DNA of 8,122 bases, from positions 890-9,011 of the forward strand of contig DOJA01000250.1 in assembly GCA_003511945.1 (NCBI GenBank), in the 5' to 3' direction. A model generated the notes under the pieces. The model had not been told where the DNA came from, did no database searches, and saw only the letters and a program-made list of their open reading frames with translations. The stretch's first letter is position 1. Every line of letters begins with the position of its first letter. Positions 1-7,400 of this stretch are shown here, in pieces. The DNA comes from Phycisphaerales bacterium (GTDB taxonomy: Bacteria; Planctomycetota; Phycisphaerae; Phycisphaerales; UBA1924). A program made the translations under genes and the position numbers.

Positions 1-572
1 AGCACCAGCGCGCTCTTGGTCACGATCGACACCGGTTGCCCGCACTCCGCCATCAGCTCCAGGCAGCCCCGGGTGATCCGCAGCGCCCGCTCCGCCGGCT
101 GGTAGGGATCGGTCACGCCCGACATCGAGATCGGCTCGCCCGACCACTTCCGGTGCGCCAGCTCCCGGCGCAGCAGGCCCGGCGCACCAACCTTGGCGAA
201 GACCTTGGCCTCGAAGTCCAGCCCGCACGAGAGCCCGAAGGTCTCGTGCGTCGGGCGCGCGTAGCAGTACACGCACCCGTGCTCGCACCCGCGGTAGGGG
301 TTGATCGTCCAGGCCATCGGAAGGTCGGGGGAGTCGACCGGGTTGATGATCGTCCGGGCGTGGTCGCGGAACACCTGCGTCACGACGCGCTCGCCCGGCG
401 CGCCGCCATCGATCCACTCCCGGTGCTCGTGGATCAGGTCGTCCGCGCCGCCCCCCTCCGGCAGAACGGTGAGCGCGATCCGCTCCCAGCGGTTGGGAGG
501 GTCGATCTGCGCCCCGCGAGCGTGCGCCGGTCGTCTGGACTCGGGCGCCGGCGTGAACTGGTGCCGTTCCAC
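1..572 (-). CDS. Radical SAM protein, PA0069/Rv2578c family (3' part beyond the window)
   Basis: The visible part is 190 residues starting at a GTG (codon 572-570). An in-frame TGA lies three codons upstream (581-579), so no earlier start is possible. The radical SAM cluster motif CxxxCxxC is present as RGCEHGCVYCYA, with Cys96, Cys100 and Cys103 expected to hold a [4Fe-4S] cluster that cleaves S-adenosylmethionine. The N-terminal stretch RGAQIDPPNRWER and the later SGVTDPYQPAE and VSIVTKSALV segments are typical of the PA0069/Rv2578c family, often labelled SplB-like or 'DNA repair photolyase'. The reaction of this family is not established, so I assign none. About half of a usual 330-370 residue protein is missing past position 1. 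No Shine-Dalgarno sequence precedes the GTG, and the promoter sits almost on the start codon, so the mRNA is probably leaderless. Family assignment is firm; function is open. Confidence 0.9.
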   Translation of the reverse strand, partial: MERHQFTPAPESRRPAHARGAQIDPPNRWERIALTVLPEGGGADDLIHEHREWIDGGAPGERVVTQVFRDHARTIINPVDSPDLPMAWTINPYRGCEHGCVYCYARPTHETFGLSCGLDFEAKVFAKVGAPGLLRRELAHRKWSGEPISMSGVTDPYQPAERALRITRGCLELMAECGQPVSIVTKSALV

Positions 573-577
573 ACCCG

Positions 578-605
578 ATCATATACCGAACTATTACTCA
601 GACAA
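578..605 (-). promoter_or_regulatory. Sigma-70-type promoter of the radical SAM gene
   Basis: Read on the minus strand, a -35-like TTGTCT (605-600) and a -10-like TATGAT (583-578; five of six consensus bases) are separated by 16 bases. This lies in the most AT-rich patch of an otherwise GC-rich window. The -10 box ends only 5 bases before the GTG start codon, so transcription is predicted to begin on or next to that codon. The -35 box lies in the T-rich tail of the upstream mscL terminator. This is inferred from consensus resemblance only. Confidence 0.55.
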
Positions 606-645
606 GAAGCCCCGATCGCGCCCCCACAAACAGCGCGAACGGGGC
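601..645 (-). terminator. Hairpin terminator downstream of mscL
   Basis: Two 13-base arms (609-621 and 633-645) are reverse complements except for one central mismatch, with an 11-base loop between them. On the minus strand the right arm comes first, 26 bases after the mscL stop codon. The stem is followed by TTCTTGTCT, a T-rich though interrupted tail. Stem length, GC content and position fit an intrinsic terminator for mscL, and for the dehydrogenase if the two are co-transcribed. Confidence 0.7.
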
Positions 646-671
646 CGGTGTCTTCCTTCCCGTGGGCCTGC

Positions 672-1082
672 TCAGCGCCGGGACGCGAGCAGGTCGCGGA
701 TCTCCGTCAGCAGCTTCTGATCCGCGGTCGGTCCAGGGGGCGGGGCCGCCTCCTGCGCCTTCTCGAACTGCTTGCGGGCCGTGTTGATGCCCTTCACCAG
801 CATGAACACCGCGAACGCCACGATCAGGAACGAAATGGTGGCGTTGATGAAGGCGCCGTACCTCATCTCGACCAGCGGCGCCCCCGCGTCGTTCGTCCCC
901 ATCTTGAGCGAGAGCGCCGAGAAGTCGACCTGCCCCATCAGGTACCCCAGCGGCGGCATCATCACATCCTTCACCAGCGAGTTCACCACCGTCCCGAACG
1001 CGCCGCCGATGATGATGCCCACGGCCATGTCGATCACATTGCCCTTGAGCGCAAACTCACGGAACTCCTTGACGATGCCCAT
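672..1082 (-). CDS. mscL: Large-conductance mechanosensitive channel MscL
   Basis: This 136-residue protein matches Escherichia coli MscL in length and aligns without gaps over the N-terminal half. MscL is a homopentameric inner-membrane channel that opens under membrane tension during hypo-osmotic shock and releases small solutes. The N-terminal amphipathic helix MGIVKEFREFALKGN leads into the pore helix TM1 (about 16-45). TM1 contains the AVGIIIGGAFG packing motif (Gly22, Gly26, Gly30), with Met19 and Ile23 at the E. coli gate positions Leu19 and Val23. A periplasmic loop (about 46-73) is followed by TM2 (about 75-98) and a basic KGINTARKQ segment. The C-terminal bundle helix ends in LLTEIRDLL, as in E. 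coli. The ATG at 1082 is chosen over an in-frame upstream start because a strong GGGAGGT lies six bases before it and the protein then begins exactly like the family. It follows the dehydrogenase gene by 90 bp and ends before a hairpin terminator. Confidence 0.97.
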   Translation of the reverse strand: MGIVKEFREFALKGNVIDMAVGIIIGGAFGTVVNSLVKDVMMPPLGYLMGQVDFSALSLKMGTNDAGAPLVEMRYGAFINATISFLIVAFAVFMLVKGINTARKQFEKAQEAAPPPGPTADQKLLTEIRDLLASRR

Positions 1083-1088
1083 GCGATG

Positions 1089-1095
1089 ACCTCCC
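1089..1095 (-). promoter_or_regulatory. Ribosome binding site of mscL
   Basis: On the minus strand GGGAGGT stands six bases before the ATG at 1082. It is the clearest Shine-Dalgarno sequence in the window, and it decides the mscL start against the longer open frame beginning at 1163. Confidence 0.85.
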
Positions 1096-1172
1096 AGCGT
1101 GCGACGGGCGGACCGAACGCCGCCCACGAACGCGCATGCTACCACACTTCCTCCCGCAACCACCCACCCGCC

Positions 1173-4100
1173 TCAGCGCACCATGAGCCGATCCACCAGC
1201 TCGATCGGGTGCATCGCCTCCCGGGCGCAGCCGTCGTGAACCTGGTGGCGACAGGATGTCCCCGGGGCCACCAGCACATCCCCAGGCCCCAGCGAACGGA
1301 CCGCCGGGAAGAGCGACAGTTCCCCGATCTTCATCGACAGGTCGTACCGCTCCTTGGTGTAGCCGAACGACCCCGCCATCCCGCAGCAGCCGGAGTCCAG
1401 CACGCGCAGCGAGTCACCCGTGAGACGGCGCAGCAGCCGCGCGCTCGTCGCGGCGCCCCACAGCGCCTTCTGGTGGCAGTGCCCGTGGAGCGCAACCGCG
1501 CCCTCCGGCTTCACGAACGCCGGCCTCCGCGGGTGATGCTCCCACTCGCGATCGAGAAAATCCTCGGGGAGGAACGACATCGACGCCAGACGCCGCAGCC
1601 GGTCGCGCTCCGGCCCCGCGTGTCGCAGCGACAGCCATTCGTCCTTGATCGCGCTCAGGCACGACGGCTCGCACACCAGCACCGCGGTCGCTCCGCCCTG
1701 CTCGACCGCCTCGACCAGGCGCGCGGCGGTGCGCGCCACCGTCCGCGCCGCGTCGTCCAGCAGCCCCGTCGAGATCAGCGCTCGCCCGCAGCACCCTGCG
1801 TCCACCACCAGCGCCCGGTAGCCGAACGCCCCCAGCACCCGCAGCAGCGCCTCCCCGATCCGCGGCTCGTTGTAGGCGGTGAAGCAGTCGCCATAGAGAA
1901 GCACATTCCGAACCTCCCCCTCCCTCTGGGAGGGGGCAGGGGGAGGGACACCCGTCACCCGCCTGAACAAACTCCGCTCAAACCGGGGCAGGGTCCGCCG
2001 CGGCGCGAGCCCCAGCAACCGATCAACAATCGCCCGGTGCAGCGGGTGCGCCGCCACGAAGTTCGAAACCGGCGCCAGCGCCGACCCGATCCGGTTCAGC
2101 AGCCGCACATGACCGAACACCCGCGCCCTCAGCGGCACACGCTCGCGCGCGCGGTACGACTGCGCCAGATACTCCGCCTTGTACTGCGCGATGTCCACAT
2201 TGCTCGGGCACTCGGTCTTGCACGCCTTGCACGACAGGCACAGGTCCAGCGTGGCGAGAGTCTCAGGGTCGTTCCAGGCAGGGGAAAGCGAGGAGCGAGA
2301 AGCGAGAAGCGGAGATCCATTCTCTGATCCATTGTCGCTCTCCGCTCTCTCGCTTCCCGCTCGAACCGCCTGCCCCGTCACCGCGAGCCGGAGCGCGTTC
2401 CCCCGCCCGCGCGTCGAGTGGCGCTCGTCCAGCGTCGCCATGTAGGACGGGCACATCGTGCCCCCCTGCTTCTTGCGGCAGACGCCCGCTCCGTTGCACA
2501 ACTCCACCGCGTGATCGAACCCTCCCTCGCGCTCGTAGTCGAACCATGTCGCCGCGGGCGCCGCGTGCAGATCGAACCCCGCCGGGCGCACGCGCGTGCG
2601 CTCGTGGATCGACTCGATCGACTCGGGGTGCTCGCCCAGCGGCACGATGTTCCCCGGGTTCATCAGCCCCATCGGGTCGAACAGCGCCTTCACCTCACGA
2701 AAGGCCCGCATCAGTTCTGAGCCGAAGTACCGCTCCAGCAGCGGCCCGCGCGCCCTCCCGTCCCCGTGCTCCCCGGACATCACCCCGCCCAGCGAGCGCG
2801 CCAGGTCCGAAACCTCCACCGCGATCTCCTCCATCGCCTTGCGGTCCGCCGGGTCACGCAGGTCCAGCAGCGGACGGACATGGAGCACGCCGACCGAGGC
2901 GTGCGCGTAGAACGCCGCGACCGTGCCCTTGCACGCTACGATCCGCTTGAACTCGCGGACGAACTCGCTCAGTCGCTCGACGGGCACCGCGTTGTCCTCC
3001 ACGAACCCCAGCGGCTTGCGCGAGCCCGGCACGCCGTGCAGCAGCGGCTCGCCCGCCTTGCGCAGCTTCAGCGCCCGCGCCATCGATTCCGGGTCCGTGT
3101 AGCACGCCACGCCCGCCGACGGGCACCGCTCCGCGATCAGCGCCCGCAGCCGATCGAACCGCTCTGCAATCTCCTCCGTCCCGTGATCCGAGAAGAACTC
3201 GACATAGAGAACAGCGGAAAGCGGAGAGCGGGGAGCGGACATCGGACGAGGCCCGGCCTTCGACTCTTCGCTTCTCGCTTCCCGCTCCCCGCTCTTCTCC
3301 CCCGGTTGCGGCATCAGCTCCACAAACTCCCGGCACTCGATGTTCTCCCGCGCCAGGCCGATCACCATGTCGTCCAGCAGCTCCACCGCTGATGGGTGGA
3401 GTCCGAGCAGCGGCACCACCGCATCGATCGCCTCATCCATCGACGCGAACCCGATCACCGCCAGCCCCTTCGCCTTGGGCACCGGGTGGAGTCTCAGCGT
3501 CGCGTGTGTGACGATCCCCAGCGTCCCCTCGCTGCCGCAGACAAGGCGCGCCAGGTTCAGGGTCTCCAGCGGATCGACCCCTCGGTGCGCCGCCTCATCG
3601 ATGTCCGCCAGCATCCCGTCCAGCCCGTAGCCCGCGTTCCGCCGGAGCGTCTTCGGAAATCGCTCACGGATGAAGGGCTCGTAGCGCCGGCAGATATCGA
3701 TGACTCCCTCGCTGAGACGCCGAGCTATCGGCTCCGTCAGCCCGGAGCCCCTCGCCAGCGTGACCGTCTCCCCCGTCGAGAGCAGCAACTCCACCGCCTC
3801 CACGCTCTCGCTCGTCCGCCCGTACCGGATCGACCGCGTGCCGGCGGCGTTGTTGCCGATCGCCCCGCCGATGTTGCATTGTCGCGCCGTCGCCGGGTCC
3901 GGCGCGAAGAACAGCCCGTGCCCGCGGAGCCGGTCGTTCAGGTCGTCGATCGTGATCCCCGGCTGCACGCCGCAGGCGCGGGCCTCCTCACTGACCCATT
4001 CCAGGCCCGTCAGAGTGGGCGACACATCGATCACCACCGCCCGGCTCACGCACTGCCCCGCGAGCGAGGTCCCGCCGCCCCGGGGCAGCATGGGCAGCCG

Positions 4101-4328
4101 TTCATCGCGGCAGTACTCGACCACCCTTTGCAGATCGTCAACACCCCGCGGGATCACCACCCCGATTGGCTCGACCTGGTACATCGACGCGTCCGTCGCG
4201 TACAGCATCCGGTCGTGCGCACCGAACCGCACCTCTCCCGCGATCAGCCCGCGCAGGGCGGCCTCGTGCCGACGCCTGTCGAGGGCGTCGTCGAGTCCCA
4301 GGGCCACCGGCTTCGAGTGCTCCGCCAT
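1173..4328 (-). CDS. FAD- and [4Fe-4S]-binding D-2-hydroxyacid dehydrogenase (YdiJ/D-lactate dehydrogenase-like)
   Basis: This 1051-residue protein has the architecture of E. coli YdiJ (D-2-hydroxyglutarate dehydrogenase, about 1018 residues) and related D-lactate dehydrogenases. It should oxidise a D-2-hydroxyacid with FAD and pass electrons through Fe-S clusters to a membrane acceptor. Order (ATG numbering): FAD-binding domain of the VAO type (about 40-285) with PRGGGTSLAGQ at 82-92, NIGGAIGNNAAGTRS near 152 and CGSEGTLGIVTH near 265; FAD-oxidase C-terminal domain (about 290-560) with HASVGVLHVRP and SGEHGDGRARG; an Fe-S region with Cys611, Cys617, Cys626 and then CxxCxxCxxxCP at 697-707; and two heterodisulfide-reductase-like cysteine-rich domains with CCG at 846 and 981. 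The exact substrate cannot be told from sequence. The ATG at 4328 is preferred to a TTG at 4337; neither has a clear Shine-Dalgarno. Three low-complexity inserts encoded by palindromic DNA interrupt it at about 343-371, 656-684 and 795-806, all in linkers, so the enzyme may still work. Confidence 0.9.
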   Translation of the reverse strand: MAEHSKPVALGLDDALDRRRHEAALRGLIAGEVRFGAHDRMLYATDASMYQVEPIGVVIPRGVDDLQRVVEYCRDERLPMLPRGGGTSLAGQCVSRAVVIDVSPTLTGLEWVSEEARACGVQPGITIDDLNDRLRGHGLFFAPDPATARQCNIGGAIGNNAAGTRSIRYGRTSESVEAVELLLSTGETVTLARGSGLTEPIARRLSEGVIDICRRYEPFIRERFPKTLRRNAGYGLDGMLADIDEAAHRGVDPLETLNLARLVCGSEGTLGIVTHATLRLHPVPKAKGLAVIGFASMDEAIDAVVPLLGLHPSAVELLDDMVIGLARENIECREFVELMPQPGEKSGEREARSEESKAGPRPMSAPRSPLSAVLYVEFFSDHGTEEIAERFDRLRALIAERCPSAGVACYTDPESMARALKLRKAGEPLLHGVPGSRKPLGFVEDNAVPVERLSEFVREFKRIVACKGTVAAFYAHASVGVLHVRPLLDLRDPADRKAMEEIAVEVSDLARSLGGVMSGEHGDGRARGPLLERYFGSELMRAFREVKALFDPMGLMNPGNIVPLGEHPESIESIHERTRVRPAGFDLHAAPAATWFDYEREGGFDHAVELCNGAGVCRKKQGGTMCPSYMATLDERHSTRGRGNALRLAVTGQAVRAGSERAESDNGSENGSPLLASRSSLSPAWNDPETLATLDLCLSCKACKTECPSNVDIAQYKAEYLAQSYRARERVPLRARVFGHVRLLNRIGSALAPVSNFVAAHPLHRAIVDRLLGLAPRRTLPRFERSLFRRVTGVPPPAPSQREGEVRNVLLYGDCFTAYNEPRIGEALLRVLGAFGYRALVVDAGCCGRALISTGLLDDAARTVARTAARLVEAVEQGGATAVLVCEPSCLSAIKDEWLSLRHAGPERDRLRRLASMSFLPEDFLDREWEHHPRRPAFVKPEGAVALHGHCHQKALWGAATSARLLRRLTGDSLRVLDSGCCGMAGSFGYTKERYDLSMKIGELSLFPAVRSLGPGDVLVAPGTSCRHQVHDGCAREAMHPIELVDRLMVR
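1913..1947. repeat. C-rich/G-rich palindromic insert inside the dehydrogenase gene
   Basis: A C-rich run (1913-1926) is followed after a short loop by a G-rich run (1928-1947) that is an imperfect reverse complement. CTCCC (1920-1924) can pair with GGGAG (1928-1932), and CCTCCCC (1913-1919) with GGGGAGG (1940-1946). It encodes the proline-rich PPPAPSQREGEV at about residues 795-806, in the linker between the Fe-S region and the first cysteine-rich domain (VLLYGDCF). Repeats of this C-run/G-run kind are familiar as dispersed hairpin elements in GC-rich bacteria. I infer it is a small insertion in the gene. Confidence 0.6.
2284..2365. repeat. In-frame hairpin insertion A in the dehydrogenase gene
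   Basis: The left arm (2293-2315) and right arm (2339-2362) are reverse complements apart from one mismatch and one extra base, giving a stem of about 23 pairs with a loop of about 23 bases. The sequence is built of GAGAAGC/GAGCGGA-like units unlike the rest of the gene. It encodes a Ser/Glu/Asn-rich, feature-poor stretch at residues 656-684. This lies between the conserved RGRGNALRLAVTGQ segment and NDPETLATLDLC, where relatives have only a short linker. The 15-base core at 2348-2362 recurs exactly in insertion B. The reading frame is preserved. Confidence 0.75.
3213..3299. repeat. In-frame hairpin insertion B in the dehydrogenase gene, related to A
   Basis: Perfect 14-base inverted arms lie at 3225-3238 and 3282-3295, with more partial pairing around them. 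The composition is the same GAGCGGGGAGCGG/GAAGCGAGAAGC style as insertion A, and 3273-3287 is identical to the core of A. It encodes a Lys/Glu/Arg/Ser/Pro-rich stretch at residues 343-371. This separates FVELMPQ from the beta-strand AVLYVEFF, again a place where relatives have a short linker. The frame stays open. A and B are best read as two copies of one dispersed palindromic element. Confidence 0.72.
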
Positions 4329-4382
4329 GAACGCCAAGCGTAGATCAACCGCGCCCCGAAGGCGACGCGCCGACCCGGCCTG

Positions 4383-4473
4383 GAGTCCCTCGCAGAATGA
4401 CCTACCCCATCTGGTCGGACAGGCGTCGCGCCTGTCGCTCCTGGCCCTCTCTATGTCATTCTGCGATGGACTC
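4383..4473. repeat. 91-bp nested inverted-repeat element (MITE-like)
   Basis: The ends of this element are 19-base inverted repeats (4383-4401 and 4455-4473) that match at 18 of 19 positions and contain CGCAGAATGAC. Inside is a second perfect hairpin, GACAGGCG/CGCCTGTC, with a 3-base loop (4418-4436). The element abuts the stop codon of the efflux gene (TAA at 4476-4474) and ends 54 bases before the dehydrogenase ATG. It fills most of the intergenic space, so it could end the efflux transcript or form part of the dehydrogenase leader. The structure is seen directly; mobility is an inference. Confidence 0.75.
4418..4436. repeat. Inner 8-bp perfect hairpin of the intergenic element
   Basis: GACAGGCG (4418-4425) and CGCCTGTC (4429-4436) are perfect reverse complements around a TCG loop. 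No T-run follows on either strand, so it is not a textbook intrinsic terminator by itself. It sits off-centre within the 19-base inverted repeats of the larger element. Confidence 0.6.
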
Positions 4474-7400
4474 TTAAGCCGGCCCGATCGCCCGGCGCGC
4501 CATCGCCGGCTCCAGGTCCTCCGCTTCCAGCGCCACCGCGCCCCGCGGGGCCGTCCGCGCGTCCGGTGCGTCCCCGTCGTCCCGGGCTTCGCGGGTGAAG
4601 ATCGAACGCACGCCCTCGCGCATCTGCAGCGTCAGACTGAAGACCATCGGCACGAGCATCAGCGTGAAGAACGCGCTGACGAACAGCCCGCCGATGACCA
4701 CCGCCCCAAGGCCGCGGTACATCTCCGACCCCGCGCCCGGCGCGATGACCAGGGGCAGCCCGCCGCCGAGCGTGGTCATCGTCGTCATCAGGATCGGGCG
4801 GACGCGGGTCCGCACGCTCTCGGCGATCGCCCGCAGCGGCGGGAGCGACTCCTCCATCGGCGCCCCGTCGATGACGGGCGGGTTCATGAAGTTCAGCGCC
4901 TGCTCCACCAGCAGGATCGCGTTGTTCACCACCGTGCCGATGAGGATGATGAAGCCGATCATCGTCAGCACATCCAGCTGCTGCGGCGCGATCGTCGGGT
5001 TCATTGCGGTCCACTCATGCACCAGCCGCAGCGCCCCGAACCCGCCCACCACGGCCAGGGGCACGCTGAACATGATGACCAGCGGAAACAGGAAACTCTC
5101 GAAGAGCGCCGCCATCAGCAGATAGGTCACCGCCAGCGCCCAGATGAACCGCGCCGTGCCCAGTTCCGGCCACATCGCCACGCTCACCAGCAGCCCGCCC
5201 ACGACCAGCCCCAGAAGAACCGACCCGACCACGCCATACGCGAGCGGCCTGGCCCTGGCGCTCCGACGCGTCGCGGCCCCGACCGCTCGCGCCGTCGCCA
5301 CAGCCGCCAGCACCAGCCCGCCCGCCATCACCAGCAGCCCGGCGCCCGCCAGCGCCCGCTGCCACAGCGCCATCGGACGACCCGCCGCCTGGCGGTCGAC
5401 CTTCCCGAACAGCGAGCCCCGCACCTCGTCCAACTGGGCCGCGGTGCCCTCCAGTCGGACGCGCATCGTGCGGTCGATCAGACCCGCGGCCTCCGCGGGC
5501 CCGACGATCTTCTCCCGGATCTCGCCCATCACGCCCTCGAGCGCCCGACCCTCCGGGGGCGTGATGCGCACCGTGACGCTCGGGAGCTCCTCGATCCGCT
5601 GCACCTCCTGCGGCGCGAGCGCCGGCACGATGTTCACCAGCGAGTCGATCGGCACGACTTTCCCTGCGGGCGTGGCCACCGGCACCGAGGCGAGCTGCTC
5701 CTTGTATTCGAGCCGCCCGCCCAACGGCAGGACCGACAGATCCACCTTCCGCCCGTCGAGGAAGAAGTCTCCCGCGAAGGCGCCGTCGAACAGCCCCCGG
5801 ACCGCCGTGCCCACGCCGCGCGTCGTCAGCCCGAGTTCGCGCCCCGCGTCGGTGACGCGCACTCGGAACTCCGGCTGCGTGAGGTTGAAGTTCGCAGGGT
5901 CCGGGCGCACATTGCCGAAGCCGTACAGCCCGGCGGCCTGCATGAACATCGCCCCCGCCGCCGCCTTCACCCGGTCCAGACGAGGCCCGGAAATCTCCAG
6001 GTTGATCGTGTTCCCGCCGGCGGCGACGCCCCGACCGAACAGCGACGCCTGCGACGCGCCCCCGAACGCATCCGGGATCGAGTTCATCGCGCCGGTGAGC
6101 AGCGACCCGATCGGGATCACCACCTGCTTCTCACGACTGGTCCCGCCCACAAACATCCCGCCGTTGAACGCGCCGATGAAGCAGTTGTCCACGCCCACCG
6201 GCCGGAACATCACCGGCTTCCCGTCAGGCCCCGGAGGACCGAACCGCATGATCGGGGGCAGCGTCGCGATCTGATCCGAGGGCGTCTCGAGATAGGGCCG
6301 GATGTGCGCCTCGATGCGCTCCGCGAACTGCTCCATCTGCTCGACGCTCTGGCCGGGGGGGATGAGCAACCCGCCGAACACCAGGTTGCGGTTCCCCGCG
6401 GGCAGGTAGTCCAGCGGCGGCGTCAGCCGGATCGACCCAACAATGCTCGCCCCCGTCATCACCACGATGAGCACCGGGCGCAGCGTCCACCCGCGCCACC
6501 CCGTCATCAGCCAGTAGACCAGCGACGCGAACCCGTTCACCATCCTTGCGCACAGGGGCACAAGCCCGAACAGGTCCGCCATGGCCCCGCGACGCTCCTG
6601 GGCGGCCCCCGGCGCTCGGGCCTTGACCCCGCGGAACAGCACCGCCGTCGCCGAGGGCACCACCGTGATCGACACGATCAGCGAGAGCGACACCGACACC
6701 GCCAGCGCCAGCGTGAGATCGAAGAACAGCTGCCCCGCCTCCTCGCGGATGGTCAGGATCGGGATGAACACCGCGACCGTGGTCAGCGTGGACGCGAGCA
6801 CCGCCGTCCACACCTCCTTCGCCCCTCGGTACACCGCCATGAGCGGCGCATCGCCCGCCAGGCGGCGCCGGTCGATGTTCTCGATGACCACAATCGCGTT
6901 GTCCACCACCATGCCCGTGGCGAACGCCAGCCCGGCCAGGGAGATGACATTCAGCGTCCGTCCCGCCGCCAGCATCACCAGGAAGGTGCCGATGATCGAG
7001 ATCGGGATCGACAGCGCCACCACCAGCGTCGACCGCAGCGACCGGAGGAAGACCAGCAGGGCGACCACCGCCAGCAGGCCGCCCTTCCACAGGTTCCCCA
7101 GCACCAGATCGATCGCGGAGGTGATGTAGGTCGTCTCGTCGTACACCTGCCTCAACCTCAGGTACGGCCCCGCGTGAGCGTCCAGCTTGGGCAGGATCTC
7201 GGCGCGGACCTCCTCAAGGCGCGCCCGCACATCCGCCATGACATCCATCACATTGGCGTTGCTCTGGCGGATCACATTCATCGCCAGCGACGGCTGCCCC
7301 AGCGAGCGCACGAACCCGCGCCGCTTCTCGTACCCGACCTCCACCGTCCCGACATCGCGCACATACACCGGGCGGGGCGTCGTCGCCCCCGTCATGGCGG

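Noticed and set aside
1136..1141. TAGCAT on the minus strand as a -10 box for mscL
   Set aside because: No -35-like hexamer stands at a normal distance, so this could be chance. mscL may be read from the dehydrogenase transcript.
1083..1163. Longer mscL form starting at 1163
   Set aside because: The extra 27 residues have no counterpart in MscL, and the strong Shine-Dalgarno at 1089-1095 points to the ATG at 1082.
36..2327. 763-codon open frame on the plus strand
   Set aside because: It lies antisense to the radical SAM gene, mscL and the dehydrogenase. Its Arg/Pro/Gln/His-rich sequence has no recognisable domain, as expected for a shadow frame in GC-rich DNA.
2284..3299. GAGAAGCG-like repeats as a CRISPR array or tandem repeat
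   Set aside because: There are only two clusters about 900 bp apart, each an inverted repeat inside a coding frame, without regular spacers.
4329..4337. TTG start for the dehydrogenase at 4337
   Set aside because: It adds only three residues, has no Shine-Dalgarno, and an ATG follows directly.
3396..4343. 315-codon plus-strand frame
   Set aside because: It is antisense to the conserved FAD-binding domain, rich in Arg/Pro/His and without any family motif.
5144..6274. 376-codon plus-strand frame rich in Ser/Pro/Thr
   Set aside because: It is antisense to the efflux permease, with low-complexity composition and no motif.
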